Source of the DNA: a bacterium
Lineage (GTDB): Bacteria; Krumholzibacteriota; Krumholzibacteriia; Krumholzibacteriales; Krumholzibacteriaceae
Direction of reading: 5' to 3'
Length of the DNA stretch: 64,000 nt
Assembly (NCBI GenBank): GCA_020350885.1
Contig: CP070727.1
Coordinates: forward strand, 1,307,049-1,371,048
Below, piece after piece: positions 43,935 to 53,524 of this stretch. Below the pieces are notes generated by a model. The model worked only from the letters and a program-made list of their open reading frames with translations. It made no database searches and was not told the DNA's origin. The first letter of the stretch is position 1. Each line of letters starts with the position of its first letter. The translations under genes were made by a program, and so were the position numbers.

Positions 43935-46097
43935 TTATGCGCGGGAGAGATCTGTTCGCTCTATCCATGCAAGAACGCGCCCGATGATCTCGTCCTGCCA
44001 CTCCCGGAGTGTATACATGTGGTTGGCGTGCTGGACTTCTTCGAAGCGTATGAGCCCCTTCGCCATCTCGAGATCTTCGGGATACCGCTCGGCGAACTCG
44101 CTGTTGAATTCCCACTTGAAGTTGTCGTTCTCACCGAATATGAAAAGTACCTTATCACCACGTTCCACAATCGACCGGTAGGAATCGAGGTATTCAAAGT
44201 TGAACTCAATGCTGCTGCCGGTGACCGCCGAGGTCTTGTCCAGCGCACGGGTAGCCGCCCCATCCAGACCCCTCGACCCGGCCGACGCAGCCGCAGTGCC
44301 GTCACAGGCACACCGCCGCCCGTTCACGGCGGCCGTTACTCGGGTACCGGTAGGTTTGCCTTTCCTACTCCCCGGCCGGGCTGCCTTCCGTTTGCCGCCG
44401 AGGAGGCGGCCGCACACACCGGAACCTGAGATTTCCAGCGATTTGAAGATCATCTTGTAATCACTTTGTAATGTTAGAAACCGCCACCAGGCAACAGGAT
44501 TGAAGACTTTCCGTAGATACATACCGAGGTAGAATCGCGCGAAACCCTCACTCATACGAACCTGCTCGTGTGAGAGCCCCGAGAGCATCACCGGAATGCT
44601 GAGCAATACCGAGCCGTTGATCGATTCGAACCGTGCGTGTGTGATGATGTTCGTGATCGCCCCGCCGCAGACACCGAAGAGCACGACCCTCGTAACGCCT
44701 ATCTGCTCCCGGAGAAAATCAGCAGCAGCTGCGACATCCCCGGCAAAGAGACCGTCCTGGATCTTGCGGAAGAGTACCCGCTGATCGATATTTCCTATCG
44801 CTCCCGATGATCTTCCCATCCCCTGCGTGTCGCAGCAAAGGCTCGGATACCCGGCCCCGGCGAAGCGCCTTGCTGCACGCGTATTGAACCTGAAGGCGCC
44901 GTTCATGCCTATCAGGCCGCCATGGGTGAAGATAAACGCAGTGTTCTCCCTCTGCTCTGCATCCGGAAGGTATAGGACCCCGTTCAGACGGTCCCCCGTG
45001 GTCGATCGGAACGAGACGATCCGCTCAACGATTCCGTTCGCACGGAATGAATCCGTACCGGAACCTACCGGCCGGGTATCCGTCACCCGCCCATTTCCGG
45101 CAGCATCTCCCTCCTCCCCTGCAGGTCCCTTCCCCCCATCACCTGGAATCCCTTCCACCCCGTTCCCGGCCGTCCCTCCCCCACCCGAACGAATCCGCCG
45201 TTCGCCAGCCGGAAGCGACTCGAGGAAGCCATGCACGCTCCTGTACAGGTTGGGTGCCAGGGATGTGAATATCTGGTTATTGACCCAGAAGGCGTTATCC
45301 TCCGTGACCGTGCATCCCTCGCACGGGATATTGTTGGAACGGATCGCCTCCACGAGATCACTATCATCCGGTGGGACGGCTGTTTTGCGTACCGGGATCG
45401 AGATGATCGTCACCGCAGCGACGGATGAGGGGAGCCGCAGCGGAAGCTCGCATGCCTGCATCTGATCGTAGAATCCATTCGATACGAGGTACCCGTCATT
45501 GTTGTTCATTCGATACCCGGCATAGGTGCAATCACAGTTCGATTCGAGTGCCTCGATGATTCTTTCCCGGGTCATGGCCGCCTTCTTGAAGATGGCGTAC
45601 TGCCCCGCCACATTTGCACGCAGGGCCTTCATCAGCTCCCGCCGCCAGGATTGCACCGGTTGTACGAGCACAAGGCTGTCGATGTCCCCCCTGCGGACTG
45701 CGGTGGTGCAGGCAAGGGCTGCACCCCAGCGAATACCCAGAAGGGTAATCCGATCGACACCGGTACCGCGAAGGAGATCACACGCAGCATCGACATCACG
45801 TTCGAGACCGTGCACATCGACATCTTCACTGGAACCGGTGCTGTTTCCGCACCCGAAGTAATCGAACGAGAGCACCGGCACCCCCCGTTCGGCGAGATAC
45901 CGCCCCATATTGGCAACGACCCGTTCACACCAGAACTTTTCCTCGAAGAGGGAATCGCAGACCACGACTCCACGAACGGGGCCGTTCCGGACGGGAGGCA
46001 TGCCGTTACCGCCGGGACTGAACAGCATTCCGTAGAGCGGCCTGTCGTGTGTCCGAAAGAAGAATGCCTTCTCTTCCACTACAGTGCCCACCTGCAT
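43935..46097 (-). CDS. Fusion of two alpha/beta hydrolases with low-complexity linkers (exosortase hydrolase 2/1-like)
   Basis: A 720-residue protein of two alpha/beta hydrolase domains. The first (about 1-270) contains LSFDYFGCGNSTG and LLGIRWGAALAC, resembling exosortase A-associated hydrolase 2; the nucleophile elbow reads GIRWG, with no Ser. The second (about 355-720) has THGGLIGMNGAFRFNT, DTQGMGRSSG and the elbow GVCGGA (Cys nucleophile position). A Gly/Pro/Asp-rich linker (about 300-350) and an Arg/Ala/Gly-rich insert within the second domain (about 560-635) look like recent expansions. The start is weakly supported (ATG 46097). It is divergent from the O-antigen ligase and converges on the NadE-like gene. 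Confidence 0.72.
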   Translation of the reverse strand: MQVGTVVEEKAFFFRTHDRPLYGMLFSPGGNGMPPVRNGPVRGVVVCDSLFEEKFWCERVVANMGRYLAERGVPVLSFDYFGCGNSTGSSEDVDVHGLERDVDAACDLLRGTGVDRITLLGIRWGAALACTTAVRRGDIDSLVLVQPVQSWRRELMKALRANVAGQYAIFKKAAMTRERIIEALESNCDCTYAGYRMNNNDGYLVSNGFYDQMQACELPLRLPSSVAAVTIISIPVRKTAVPPDDSDLVEAIRSNNIPCEGCTVTEDNAFWVNNQIFTSLAPNLYRSVHGFLESLPAGERRIRSGGGGTAGNGVEGIPGDGGKGPAGEEGDAAGNGRVTDTRPVGSGTDSFRANGIVERIVSFRSTTGDRLNGVLYLPDAEQRENTAFIFTHGGLIGMNGAFRFNTRAARRFAGAGYPSLCCDTQGMGRSSGAIGNIDQRVLFRKIQDGLFAGDVAAAADFLREQIGVTRVVLFGVCGGAITNIITHARFESINGSVLLSIPVMLSGLSHEQVRMSEGFARFYLGMYLRKVFNPVAWWRFLTLQSDYKMIFKSLEISGSGVCGRLLGGKRKAARPGSRKGKPTGTRVTAAVNGRRCACDGTAAASAGSRGLDGAATRALDKTSAVTGSSIEFNFEYLDSYRSIVERGDKVLFIFGENDNFKWEFNSEFAERYPEDLEMAKGLIRFEEVQHANHMYTLREWQDEIIGRVLAWIERTDLSRA

Positions 46098-46255
46098 CAC
46101 ATTCTTAGGTTACGATACCGCATGGCATCCGAAACAGTGTCGCAATACGGATAGTTTGCAAATTGGGTACCAAAAACGCCGCGACAGAGCGGACACCCCT
46201 TCGGGAATAAATATAGATTGCGACTATTGGATGAATTAAATAGACTCTTCCAACG

Positions 46256-47632
46256 ATGAAGGGTAAACTTATAATACCTATCCTGGCAATAGAGTTCGCA
46301 CTCTTTATCATCCTCCTTCTGCTCGTCTCCATCAAGGCCGCCATCGTTCTCTTCTGCGGTGGAATCATCGTAACCATCGTTTTTTTCAAACCCTTCTGGG
46401 GATTGCTGATCTATCTCTTCATGCTGTATCTGAGACCCCAGGAATTCGTTTCCGCCCTCAAGAATCAGCCCCTCATGCTCGCGATGGCGTTCGTTGTACT
46501 CGGAACACTCATCATACACAACGTGATCCAGCGAAAACCGTTCGTCATATTCAATATGCGCCAGGCCATCTTCATGATCGTCTTTTTATTGCTCATTCCT
46601 CTCAGTCAGCTGCAGCGATTCTACCTGACGGGGGCAAAGTTGGGTTTTCAGGAATTTCTACCCACCTTCTTGATGTTCTTCATGATCATCAATCTGATAA
46701 CGGATATGAATCAATTGAAAAAGACCTTCTACCTCCTGCTCTTCATGACGCTCTTCATTTCATTGAACGGGATCCTGCAATACCACAGGGGGCTCGATAT
46801 CGCCGGACGCACGACGACGGTCGATGGAAGGATACGCTGGGTCGGTATCTTCGACGATCCCAACGACCTCGGACTCACGATACTGGTATTTATGCCGTTC
46901 GCCTTGCTCAAGCTCTTAGAACGGTACAAGCCTCTGCTCCTACGCATCCTCTGGATCCTCATCCTGGGTGCTTTGCTCTACGCACTCTATCTCACCAATT
47001 CGCGAGGAACCTTCATAGGCCTCCTCGTCGTGCTATTCTATTTCCTGATAAAACGCCTGGGTGTTATTAGAGGGGGCCTCATCGGTATCGCCCTGACCGC
47101 CGGACTCTACTTGATCGGTCCGAGCAGACTCGAGGATATCAACGTCAGGGAGGCCTCCGCCAGCGGCCGGATAGATGCCTGGATTACGGGATTGAGATTG
47201 ACTATACGGCGCCCGATTCTCGGTGTCGGATATGGCCGTTTCACGGAATTCCATCACCTGACCGCCCACAACTCGGTCGTACTCTGTATGACGGAGCTGG
47301 GACTTGTGGGACTCTTTGTCTGGTTGTCCATGATCGTCACGTCGTTCCGCGAGATGATAGTCGCCGAAAAGTACACTCAGGGTACCGAGCTGAGTGGTTA
47401 CGCCGAAACACTGCAAATGACCATTGTCGGATTCATGGCCGCCGCCTTTTTTCTCTCGCGAACCTACAACGAGATTATATATATAATCATTGCACTATGC
47501 ACACTCTTCTCGTATTTCACGCGTAGAGACCATGGGTACAAGATCCCGTTTTTCTCGCTCAAAACCCTGACACGGGTGCTGGTGACCATGGTCATCCTGG
47601 TTATGCTCGTTAGACTCTTTGTGAGTTTTTAA
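46256..47632 (+). CDS. O-antigen ligase-like membrane protein (Wzy/WaaL superfamily)
   Basis: A 458-residue inner-membrane protein with 11-12 helices and a large periplasmic loop. The Wzy_C-type motif NSRGTFIGLLVV, a central RPILGVGYGRF and AHNSVVLCMTELGLVGL are shared with O-antigen ligases, including the O-glycosylation ligase found beside exosortase A. The family transfers lipid-linked glycans to lipid A, peptidoglycan or protein in the periplasm; which acceptor applies here cannot be seen. The ribosome site is poor. It is followed after 17 bases by the deacetylase-like gene. Confidence 0.82.
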   Translation: MKGKLIIPILAIEFALFIILLLLVSIKAAIVLFCGGIIVTIVFFKPFWGLLIYLFMLYLRPQEFVSALKNQPLMLAMAFVVLGTLIIHNVIQRKPFVIFNMRQAIFMIVFLLLIPLSQLQRFYLTGAKLGFQEFLPTFLMFFMIINLITDMNQLKKTFYLLLFMTLFISLNGILQYHRGLDIAGRTTTVDGRIRWVGIFDDPNDLGLTILVFMPFALLKLLERYKPLLLRILWILILGALLYALYLTNSRGTFIGLLVVLFYFLIKRLGVIRGGLIGIALTAGLYLIGPSRLEDINVREASASGRIDAWITGLRLTIRRPILGVGYGRFTEFHHLTAHNSVVLCMTELGLVGLFVWLSMIVTSFREMIVAEKYTQGTELSGYAETLQMTIVGFMAAAFFLSRTYNEIIYIIIALCTLFSYFTRRDHGYKIPFFSLKTLTRVLVTMVILVMLVRLFVSF

Positions 47633-47649
47633 CGAACGGGAGCACCGCC

Positions 47650-48735
47650 TTGCTCAAGAACTCACATATCTGGCTCTGGTCATACATCGCCGGGCGGTTG
47701 CGGCGGCGAAGGCTCCGCTATCCGCTCAGGATCCTTCTGGCGATCGCCGATCACTTCGAACCGGAGCAGAAACCCGGTGATCCGCTCGAACTCCAGATCA
47801 AACGGGTCCATGACTGGATAACGCGCTACGAGAAACGCTACACGGGCTTCAAGGACTGCACCGGACGTCCACCCGTGCACACCTATTTCTTTCCGGAGGA
47901 GCAGTACGCACCGGAGACGGTCGAACCGTTGGCCGAACACTGCGCAAGGGGATTCGGCGAGGTAGAGATACATATCCATCATGACTATGATGCAGAAGAT
48001 GCTTTCAGGGAAAAGATGAATGTCTTCCGGGACCGGCTCGCCGAACACGGACTGCTCTGTCGCGACAGTACCGAAAATCGAGTCAAGTACGGTTTTGTGC
48101 ACGGTAACTGGTCACTCGATAACTCACGCCGGGACGGCCGTTGGTGCGGCCTCAACAACGAAATCACACTCCTGAGAGATACCGGATGCTATGCGGATTT
48201 CACACTTCCGAGCGCACCTTCGGAATGTCAGACAACTAAGATCAATTCGATATACTTCGCCATCGACGATCCCGTACGACCCAAATCGCATGATACCGGA
48301 GTCGATGTCACCTTCGGCGGAAAGACGGACGGGGATCTCCTCATGATACAGGGACCGCTCGCACTCAACTGGAACAGCAGGATACGCGGTATCGTCCCCC
48401 GTATCGAGAATGCAGACATCAACGGTACAAATCCCGTGACACAGCAGCGCATCAAGCTCTGGATTGACCAGAGAATCCTGGTACCGGGCGTGGAGGATGT
48501 TGTCTTTGTAAAACTGCATACCCACGGCCTCAAGTCGGCGCTCGTCGACTACCTGGTCGGTGAAGAGCTCGCAAGGGGATTCGAGTTGCTGGAGCGGGAA
48601 TTCAACGACGGTAACCGATTCAGGCTCTACTACGTGACGGCGAGGGAAATGGCGAATATCGTCCTGGCATTCAACGACGGCGTCCTTGGCCCTATCTCAG
48701 AGCTCAAGGATTACCGGCTCAAATCAATTCGGTGA
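47650..48735 (+). CDS. Polysaccharide-deacetylase-like protein
   Basis: A 361-residue protein found in glycan loci. LAIADHFEPEQ (early Asp-His), HTYFFPEEQY, VEIHIHHDYDAEDA (metal-binding His pair with Asp), YGFVHGNWSLDNS and LNNEITLLRDTGCYADFTLPSAPS recall a carbohydrate-esterase-4 type barrel, although the canonical TFDDG motif is absent. The start is TTG at 47650 with GGAG 7 bases upstream. It lies 17 bases behind the O-antigen ligase, so it probably modifies the same glycan. Confidence 0.58.
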   Translation: MLKNSHIWLWSYIAGRLRRRRLRYPLRILLAIADHFEPEQKPGDPLELQIKRVHDWITRYEKRYTGFKDCTGRPPVHTYFFPEEQYAPETVEPLAEHCARGFGEVEIHIHHDYDAEDAFREKMNVFRDRLAEHGLLCRDSTENRVKYGFVHGNWSLDNSRRDGRWCGLNNEITLLRDTGCYADFTLPSAPSECQTTKINSIYFAIDDPVRPKSHDTGVDVTFGGKTDGDLLMIQGPLALNWNSRIRGIVPRIENADINGTNPVTQQRIKLWIDQRILVPGVEDVVFVKLHTHGLKSALVDYLVGEELARGFELLEREFNDGNRFRLYYVTAREMANIVLAFNDGVLGPISELKDYRLKSIR

Positions 48736-48763
48736 TGTGCCCCTCCAGATAGGATGGTCGTTC

Positions 48764-50335
48764 TTATCTCAGCACTAATATAGCCCTTTTATCGATCACG
48801 TTGCCGGAGCCGTCTTTGATTACAACAAAGTACCTACCACTACTCACATAGGTCGCATTTTTATTAGATCCATCCCATTCAATGTTATTTTGCCCGCTCC
48901 ACGAGATGTCCCAGGCTCTACGTCCTCTCAGATCATAGATTTCGAGACTACCATCCGATGGAAGATTTTTAACTTTCAGAACACCATACTCTATTCTATA
49001 GGGATTTGGATAGAATGTAATGGGCTCTGATCCAAGATCTGGATAAGGATCATCCTCATCATTGTCGATTTCTACAGCGATAAAATCCCTGTCCGGAACA
49101 ATACCTCCCGATACCCCGTGAATGCGAATCACAGCTTCCCCGTCTATATTGTCCGGGTCCTCCGCAGCTGCAATAGTCACCGTATGATAAACATTCCAAT
49201 TGGTCGATGTAAATGTCAGGGAACCACCGTCAATAATTGATAAATCCTGATCCCCGCTCAAGTACTCGACAGAAACTTCGATATCTTCAATCGGTATCTT
49301 ACTGAGCCTTACACCTATTTCCGCAGTTCCTCCCTCCGGGATAGAGACAGAAGCTGAGCTTGTCAGAAAATTCAACGCATCATTGTCGACTTCAGTGGCA
49401 ATTACAATTTCATCAGGGATAAGAGGTTCGGATTCCGCACGAATGAAAATCACAGCATCACCGTTTTCGATATCTGCATCCTCTGCTGCGGAAAGCGTCA
49501 CAAATTGGTACTGGTCCCAATTACCCGTCGTAAACGTTAGTGAACCGCTGCCCATTACCGTTATATCTTGATCCCCAATAGTCCGAAATACCGAAACCTC
49601 CACGTTCTCGTCCGGTTGCGCACTGAGTTTTATTCCAATATCAGATGTTTCATTTTCCAAGATATATACTGAGTCGGTGCTGACCACAAAATAGATATCC
49701 TCATTACCGGGTCCCTGTGGCTCCGTCGAAAAAGGAAATACACAAGAAATCGTCATGTTCATTTGGCTGTCATATGCCTTAGCTCGAGCAAAATATATAT
49801 CATCCACCTCCAATCCACTCAGTGTTGTAATGTGCCGTGTTCCCGACTCCAAAGAACGCGTAGTCACTTGTGCCTGTTCATCCGATCGCCAATACTCGAC
49901 CACACCAGTCGAAGTCCACTCGGTCGACCAATAGACCTGAAATGTATTACTATCTACCGATCTCACCGAATCAATCTTGCACAGATTTTTCAATTCATTA
50001 GGAGAACTCTCATGAAGTGTCAAACCCGATACTTGAGCAGAATAACTGCTGATTCCACTGGCCGTGCTTTTAGATTTAAGACGGTAGTAATAGCGGACAC
50101 CGTAATCCAGCATACCTTCATCAATGTAGTGATTATTCGAAGTGCTGACCGAATCAATGAGCACATAATCCGTAATAGAAACAGTGAGTGACCTGTATAT
50201 GAGAACTAAATCCACACTTGGATCGGAAACAGGATACCAACTAATCTTATAGGAAACCGATTCCTGAGAAAAAGCAAGGCAAGTCCCGAATAAGAGGATC
50301 AAGCAGATGCTGGATAATAATTTCAGGCTTCTCAT
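48764..50335 (-). CDS. Secreted adhesin-like protein with FnIII, Calx-beta-like repeats and FlgD-like C-terminus
   Basis: A 523-residue exported protein. A signal peptide (SSICLILLFGTCLAFSQ) is followed by an FnIII-like region (about 25-215) and two ~105-residue Calx-beta-like repeats (ILENETSDIGIKLSAQPDENVEV and SIPEGGTAEIGVRLSKIPIEDIEV). A FlgD/type-IX-like terminal domain starts FYPNPYRIEYG and ends in KRAILVLR. It is most likely exported to the surface. Its base composition is clearly more AT-rich than the neighbours. ATG at 50335 is used because AAAGGG precedes it by 6 bases; an ATG 5 codons earlier is less well placed. Confidence 0.75.
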   Translation of the reverse strand: MRSLKLLSSICLILLFGTCLAFSQESVSYKISWYPVSDPSVDLVLIYRSLTVSITDYVLIDSVSTSNNHYIDEGMLDYGVRYYYRLKSKSTASGISSYSAQVSGLTLHESSPNELKNLCKIDSVRSVDSNTFQVYWSTEWTSTGVVEYWRSDEQAQVTTRSLESGTRHITTLSGLEVDDIYFARAKAYDSQMNMTISCVFPFSTEPQGPGNEDIYFVVSTDSVYILENETSDIGIKLSAQPDENVEVSVFRTIGDQDITVMGSGSLTFTTGNWDQYQFVTLSAAEDADIENGDAVIFIRAESEPLIPDEIVIATEVDNDALNFLTSSASVSIPEGGTAEIGVRLSKIPIEDIEVSVEYLSGDQDLSIIDGGSLTFTSTNWNVYHTVTIAAAEDPDNIDGEAVIRIHGVSGGIVPDRDFIAVEIDNDEDDPYPDLGSEPITFYPNPYRIEYGVLKVKNLPSDGSLEIYDLRGRRAWDISWSGQNNIEWDGSNKNATYVSSGRYFVVIKDGSGNVIDKRAILVLR

Positions 50336-50358
50336 CGTTTTCCCTTTCATAATTCAAA

Positions 50359-50387
50359 AAAATAACCTTGTTCTTACTATTTGTCAA
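50359..50387 (-). promoter_or_regulatory. Promoter for the adhesin-like gene
   Basis: Read leftward, a perfect TTGACA (50382-50387), 17 bases and TATTTT (50359-50364), only 24 bases before the start at 50335. The rest of the gap up to 50761 is AT-rich and contains no recognisable gene or repeat. Confidence 0.6.
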
Positions 50388-50761
50388 TTCCGACTGCGTC
50401 GATCCATATATTTGCAACACTCCTTGCTATTTTCCAACCCTGCTCCACCAGTCGAATATATACTGTTCGCAATCACGCGAGTGACAATCGTATCCAGTCC
50501 TTTCGCGAAGTGCCCCTAAAACCCCCATAATCTCTCTTTGTTATCACCTTGTTGGCGTTACCACAAATAATAATCTTAAGAATATTTCATTATCGTTGAG
50601 AATGCAAATGCTGTTCCACTATGAGATCTAGTGAACATCGACCGTTTCTCCTTAGCACCTCTCCAATCCTCCCCGCATTCTCTTTCCAAAAATCCGAGGA
50701 GCTTAGGATTTTTTTAACGGTCCCACTCCTTCGTCAATCATTCCAGCATCGATGTTCCACT
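50388..50761. other. AT-rich gene-free gap
   Basis: About 370 bases between the promoter of the adhesin-like gene and the stop of the PaaK-like gene. It is AT-rich, like the adhesin gene. Open frames are short and without ribosome sites, and I see no clear terminator hairpin. The composition suggests that the adhesin gene and this gap arrived together. Confidence 0.4.
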
Positions 50762-52141
50762 CTAGACTTCAGATCCCTCACCCGTACCTGGAATCTCCGA
50801 AATAAAAGACCTCATCTTACCCACCCTCGTGAGAGGGATCTTATCAACGTACTCTATCGTCGTCGATATTCCATGCTGATCGAGCTCATCCAGAGCATTC
50901 CGAATGAAGTCCGATGTCTCCTCCCTGCCGACCGATCCGTCATGCTCGATCTTGACCAGAATCTGCTCGAGTGATTTCTGAACAACCTGAAACTTGACCA
51001 GCCCCGGTGCCCGGGAAAGCTTCCACAGAAAGTACATATCATGGAATTCCTTGCCATCCTTGGTCTTGAGCGTCTCGGAAACCCTGCCAACCACGTCCTT
51101 GAGCATGGGAAAGGTCCTCCCACACCGGCACGCCCGATCCGTCATGATCCCCTTGTCACCGATCCGATAGCGAATCAGCGGCATGGCAAAGTTGTTGAGA
51201 TCGGTAATAACAAGATCACCAACCTCGCCAAGCAGCGGCCGGTCATCCTGATCCACTACCTCGACACAGAAATTATCAATATTGATGTGCAGACCCTCTC
51301 TCTCGGTGCATTCCGAGGCAACATTCGAAAACTCCGTACTCCCGTACCGGTTATAGACCGGACAGCCGAACACCCCTTCAATCTTCTCCTTCTGATAATC
51401 GAATAGCCTCTCCGCACCAATGATGACACCATCAAGCCTCGGGGGCGTGATGCCATGCTTCTCTACCGCCCGCGCCATCAAATACACAGCAGTCACATAG
51501 GACTCGATAAATCTGATCCTGTGCCGCTTGATGGCACGTACGTACCGAATGAGATCCTCCTCACCGATATGAAATGCCGATAAGAAAAGATAGTTCTGAA
51601 ACCTCCAGTAGAGGGAATACTTCACCCTCTCGAATGTGCTCATGTTAGGAAAATGCCCCCAGAGCATCGCCGCCGGTGTCCCGATCGGCTTGCCCATCCA
51701 GTCCTCGGAGCGGTATTTCAGGGCCATTCTCAGACACCAGTTGTCAAGGCTCATATAAAAATAGACCGGATTGCCGGTCGATCCACTCGTCGCACTGTCA
51801 TGAAGCTTTCCCTTATCGTATTCCCGGGACAGGATCGCATCACCCGCTGAGCGCACTATCTCTTTGGATGTAAAGATCCCATGCTCCCTGAGTATACCAA
51901 CATCATCGACACCGCTCACATCGAGACCACGCTTATCGAACAAGTCCCGGTAAAACGGCACATTCTCGTAACAGTTCACCAGCATCTCGTTCAACTTCCT
52001 CCTCTGCATCGCAAGGAGCTCATCGATGGGCAGCCAGGGGGCCCCGGAGATACTGCGGTAATAGTTGTAGATATTCCTCCGTTTGATCACCTTATCGTAG
52101 AACGGAAAGATGAGTGTCCTGTATACATGCCCGTACGGCAT
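50762..52141 (-). CDS. PaaK/CapK-like phenylacetate-CoA ligase family enzyme
   Basis: A 459-residue ANL-superfamily enzyme of the CapK branch, found in capsule and polysaccharide clusters. The motifs are SATSGSTGNPVYFYMS (P-loop), the YNRYGSTEFSNVASEC A5-like box (about 275-290) and YRIGDKG with a zinc-binding CRCG (DRACRCGRTFP). It would adenylate an acid and attach it to CoA or a sugar. The start has GGGGCA upstream and is divergent from the PorV-like gene. It may act with the ACP/AMP-ligase and ligase genes to decorate a surface glycan. Confidence 0.82.
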   Translation of the reverse strand: MPYGHVYRTLIFPFYDKVIKRRNIYNYYRSISGAPWLPIDELLAMQRRKLNEMLVNCYENVPFYRDLFDKRGLDVSGVDDVGILREHGIFTSKEIVRSAGDAILSREYDKGKLHDSATSGSTGNPVYFYMSLDNWCLRMALKYRSEDWMGKPIGTPAAMLWGHFPNMSTFERVKYSLYWRFQNYLFLSAFHIGEEDLIRYVRAIKRHRIRFIESYVTAVYLMARAVEKHGITPPRLDGVIIGAERLFDYQKEKIEGVFGCPVYNRYGSTEFSNVASECTEREGLHINIDNFCVEVVDQDDRPLLGEVGDLVITDLNNFAMPLIRYRIGDKGIMTDRACRCGRTFPMLKDVVGRVSETLKTKDGKEFHDMYFLWKLSRAPGLVKFQVVQKSLEQILVKIEHDGSVGREETSDFIRNALDELDQHGISTTIEYVDKIPLTRVGKMRSFISEIPGTGEGSEV

Positions 52142-52452
52142 CGACAGTGCCCCTCAGAATGTCATCCCTTACCTGCAACGCCCTACATCAGCATCCTCAC
52201 CACAGGGCGGGACCGATGATCCCTGAGCTCGAGAACGAAGTATTCCCCCTGCTGCCTATGTATTCAAGAAAAAAATTCATAACCTCAATGCATTCACATA
52301 GATGGCATGCTAGTTGCGGCAACAATAACGCACACATTCCAACGTGACAAGAGGGGTTCAATAGGACATTACAGGAAAGGACCGGAAACAACTTAACTCC
52401 AAAAAATGATTGATCGAGTCGCAAAAATATATATCATTACCACTCAAGAGGT
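52142..52452. other. Divergent intergenic region
   Basis: 311 bases between the leftward PaaK-like gene and the rightward PorV-like gene. The right half is AT-rich (ATATATA near 52430) and should hold the promoter of the PorV-like gene, but no clear -35/-10 pair stands out. No gene or repeat was seen. Confidence 0.4.
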
Positions 52453-53418
52453 ATGCCGAAAATGACTCACATCACCGGTAACAAAAAACGCATCACAAAC
52501 CTCATAGGCATTAGCATCCTCATCGCTGCCCTCCCACTATCCCAGCCGGTATCAGCCCAAGAAGGACCGGGTGCAACGGGGGCCACCTATCTCAACCTAC
52601 CTGTGGGAAGCCATTCCATCTCGATGGGCGAAATCTCTTCGGCCCTGCCGGATGATCCATTCCACTGGCTCTCCAATCCAGGCGCCCCACTGAAATCGGC
52701 CGGGAGCGGAATCGGCGTCTTCCACAGCCAGTGGGCCGTCGATACATACTACGACAACATCTTCTACCGGGATCAATTGATCAATCTGGTAACACTCGGT
52801 ATCGGGCTGACGTACATGGGGACTCCGGACATCCAGGGCTACAACGATATCGGAGACCCGACCGGAGAGCTGAAACACAACAGCTTTCAGACGATCATCG
52901 GGATAGGCTTCACTCCCATCGAATCCGTGAGCGCCGGCGTGAATTTCAAGTTCTTCCAGGAAAAGATCGCCGATGTGGCGGCCAGGGGATTCGGCGCGGA
53001 TATCGGAGTCATGTGCTCCCTGCCGTTCCCCGAGATCTCTGTCGGCGCAGTCGTGCAGAACCTGGGTCCGAACGTAACCTTCCTCTCGAATGAAGAGGAA
53101 CTGCCCCTCACATACCGGCTCGGTGGCAGCTATCGCTTCCCGTCAATCACGAATGTGATCGGAATCACGATAGCGGCAGAGATCGTACGACCAAAACATG
53201 AACAAACCTACGGGGCGTTCGGAGGAGAGGTAAGCATACGGGATATCTTCAGCCTGCGGGCCGGCTTTACGGGTGAAAAAGACAGGGCTTCCGACGGACT
53301 TACCGTCGGAGGCGGCGTCAGGGTCCTCGAACGGTTAACAATCGACTACGCATGGACACCCTACGGGGATCTCGGCAATTTCCATAGAATATCCCTGTTC
53401 TACAGCTTGGGAGAATAG
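52453..53418 (+). CDS. PorV/PorQ-like outer-membrane protein (UPF0164 type)
   Basis: A 321-residue outer-membrane protein. The signal peptide (ISILIAALPLSQPVSAQ) precedes GATYLNLPVGSHSISMGEISSA and PFHWLSNPGAPL, the hallmark N-terminus of PorV/PorQ-type barrels (a start like ...G...A..SMG.A..A..DDP.a...NPA). The rest is beta-stranded and ends in HRISLFYSLGE. PorV is a shuttle or attachment protein of type IX secretion in Bacteroidota; in other FCB phyla its role is unknown. ATG at 52462 has better ribosome spacing (AAGAGG) than ATG at 52453; both precede the signal. Confidence 0.78.
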   Translation: MPKMTHITGNKKRITNLIGISILIAALPLSQPVSAQEGPGATGATYLNLPVGSHSISMGEISSALPDDPFHWLSNPGAPLKSAGSGIGVFHSQWAVDTYYDNIFYRDQLINLVTLGIGLTYMGTPDIQGYNDIGDPTGELKHNSFQTIIGIGFTPIESVSAGVNFKFFQEKIADVAARGFGADIGVMCSLPFPEISVGAVVQNLGPNVTFLSNEEELPLTYRLGGSYRFPSITNVIGITIAAEIVRPKHEQTYGAFGGEVSIRDIFSLRAGFTGEKDRASDGLTVGGGVRVLERLTIDYAWTPYGDLGNFHRISLFYSLGE

Positions 53419-53524
53419 ACAGAAAAGCGGGCGCTTGCCCCGAAGACTCATAACGGCGCACCCTCAGTTTCATCCCGACATCTTCGCAGCGGCAGGGGCG
53501 CGTAAAAAGGATTTGGCGGCGTTC

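Noticed and set aside
40958..48735. A complete exosortase/PEP-CTERM system
   Set aside because: No exosortase membrane protein and no PEP-CTERM tail were found in the window; only accessory-like genes are present.
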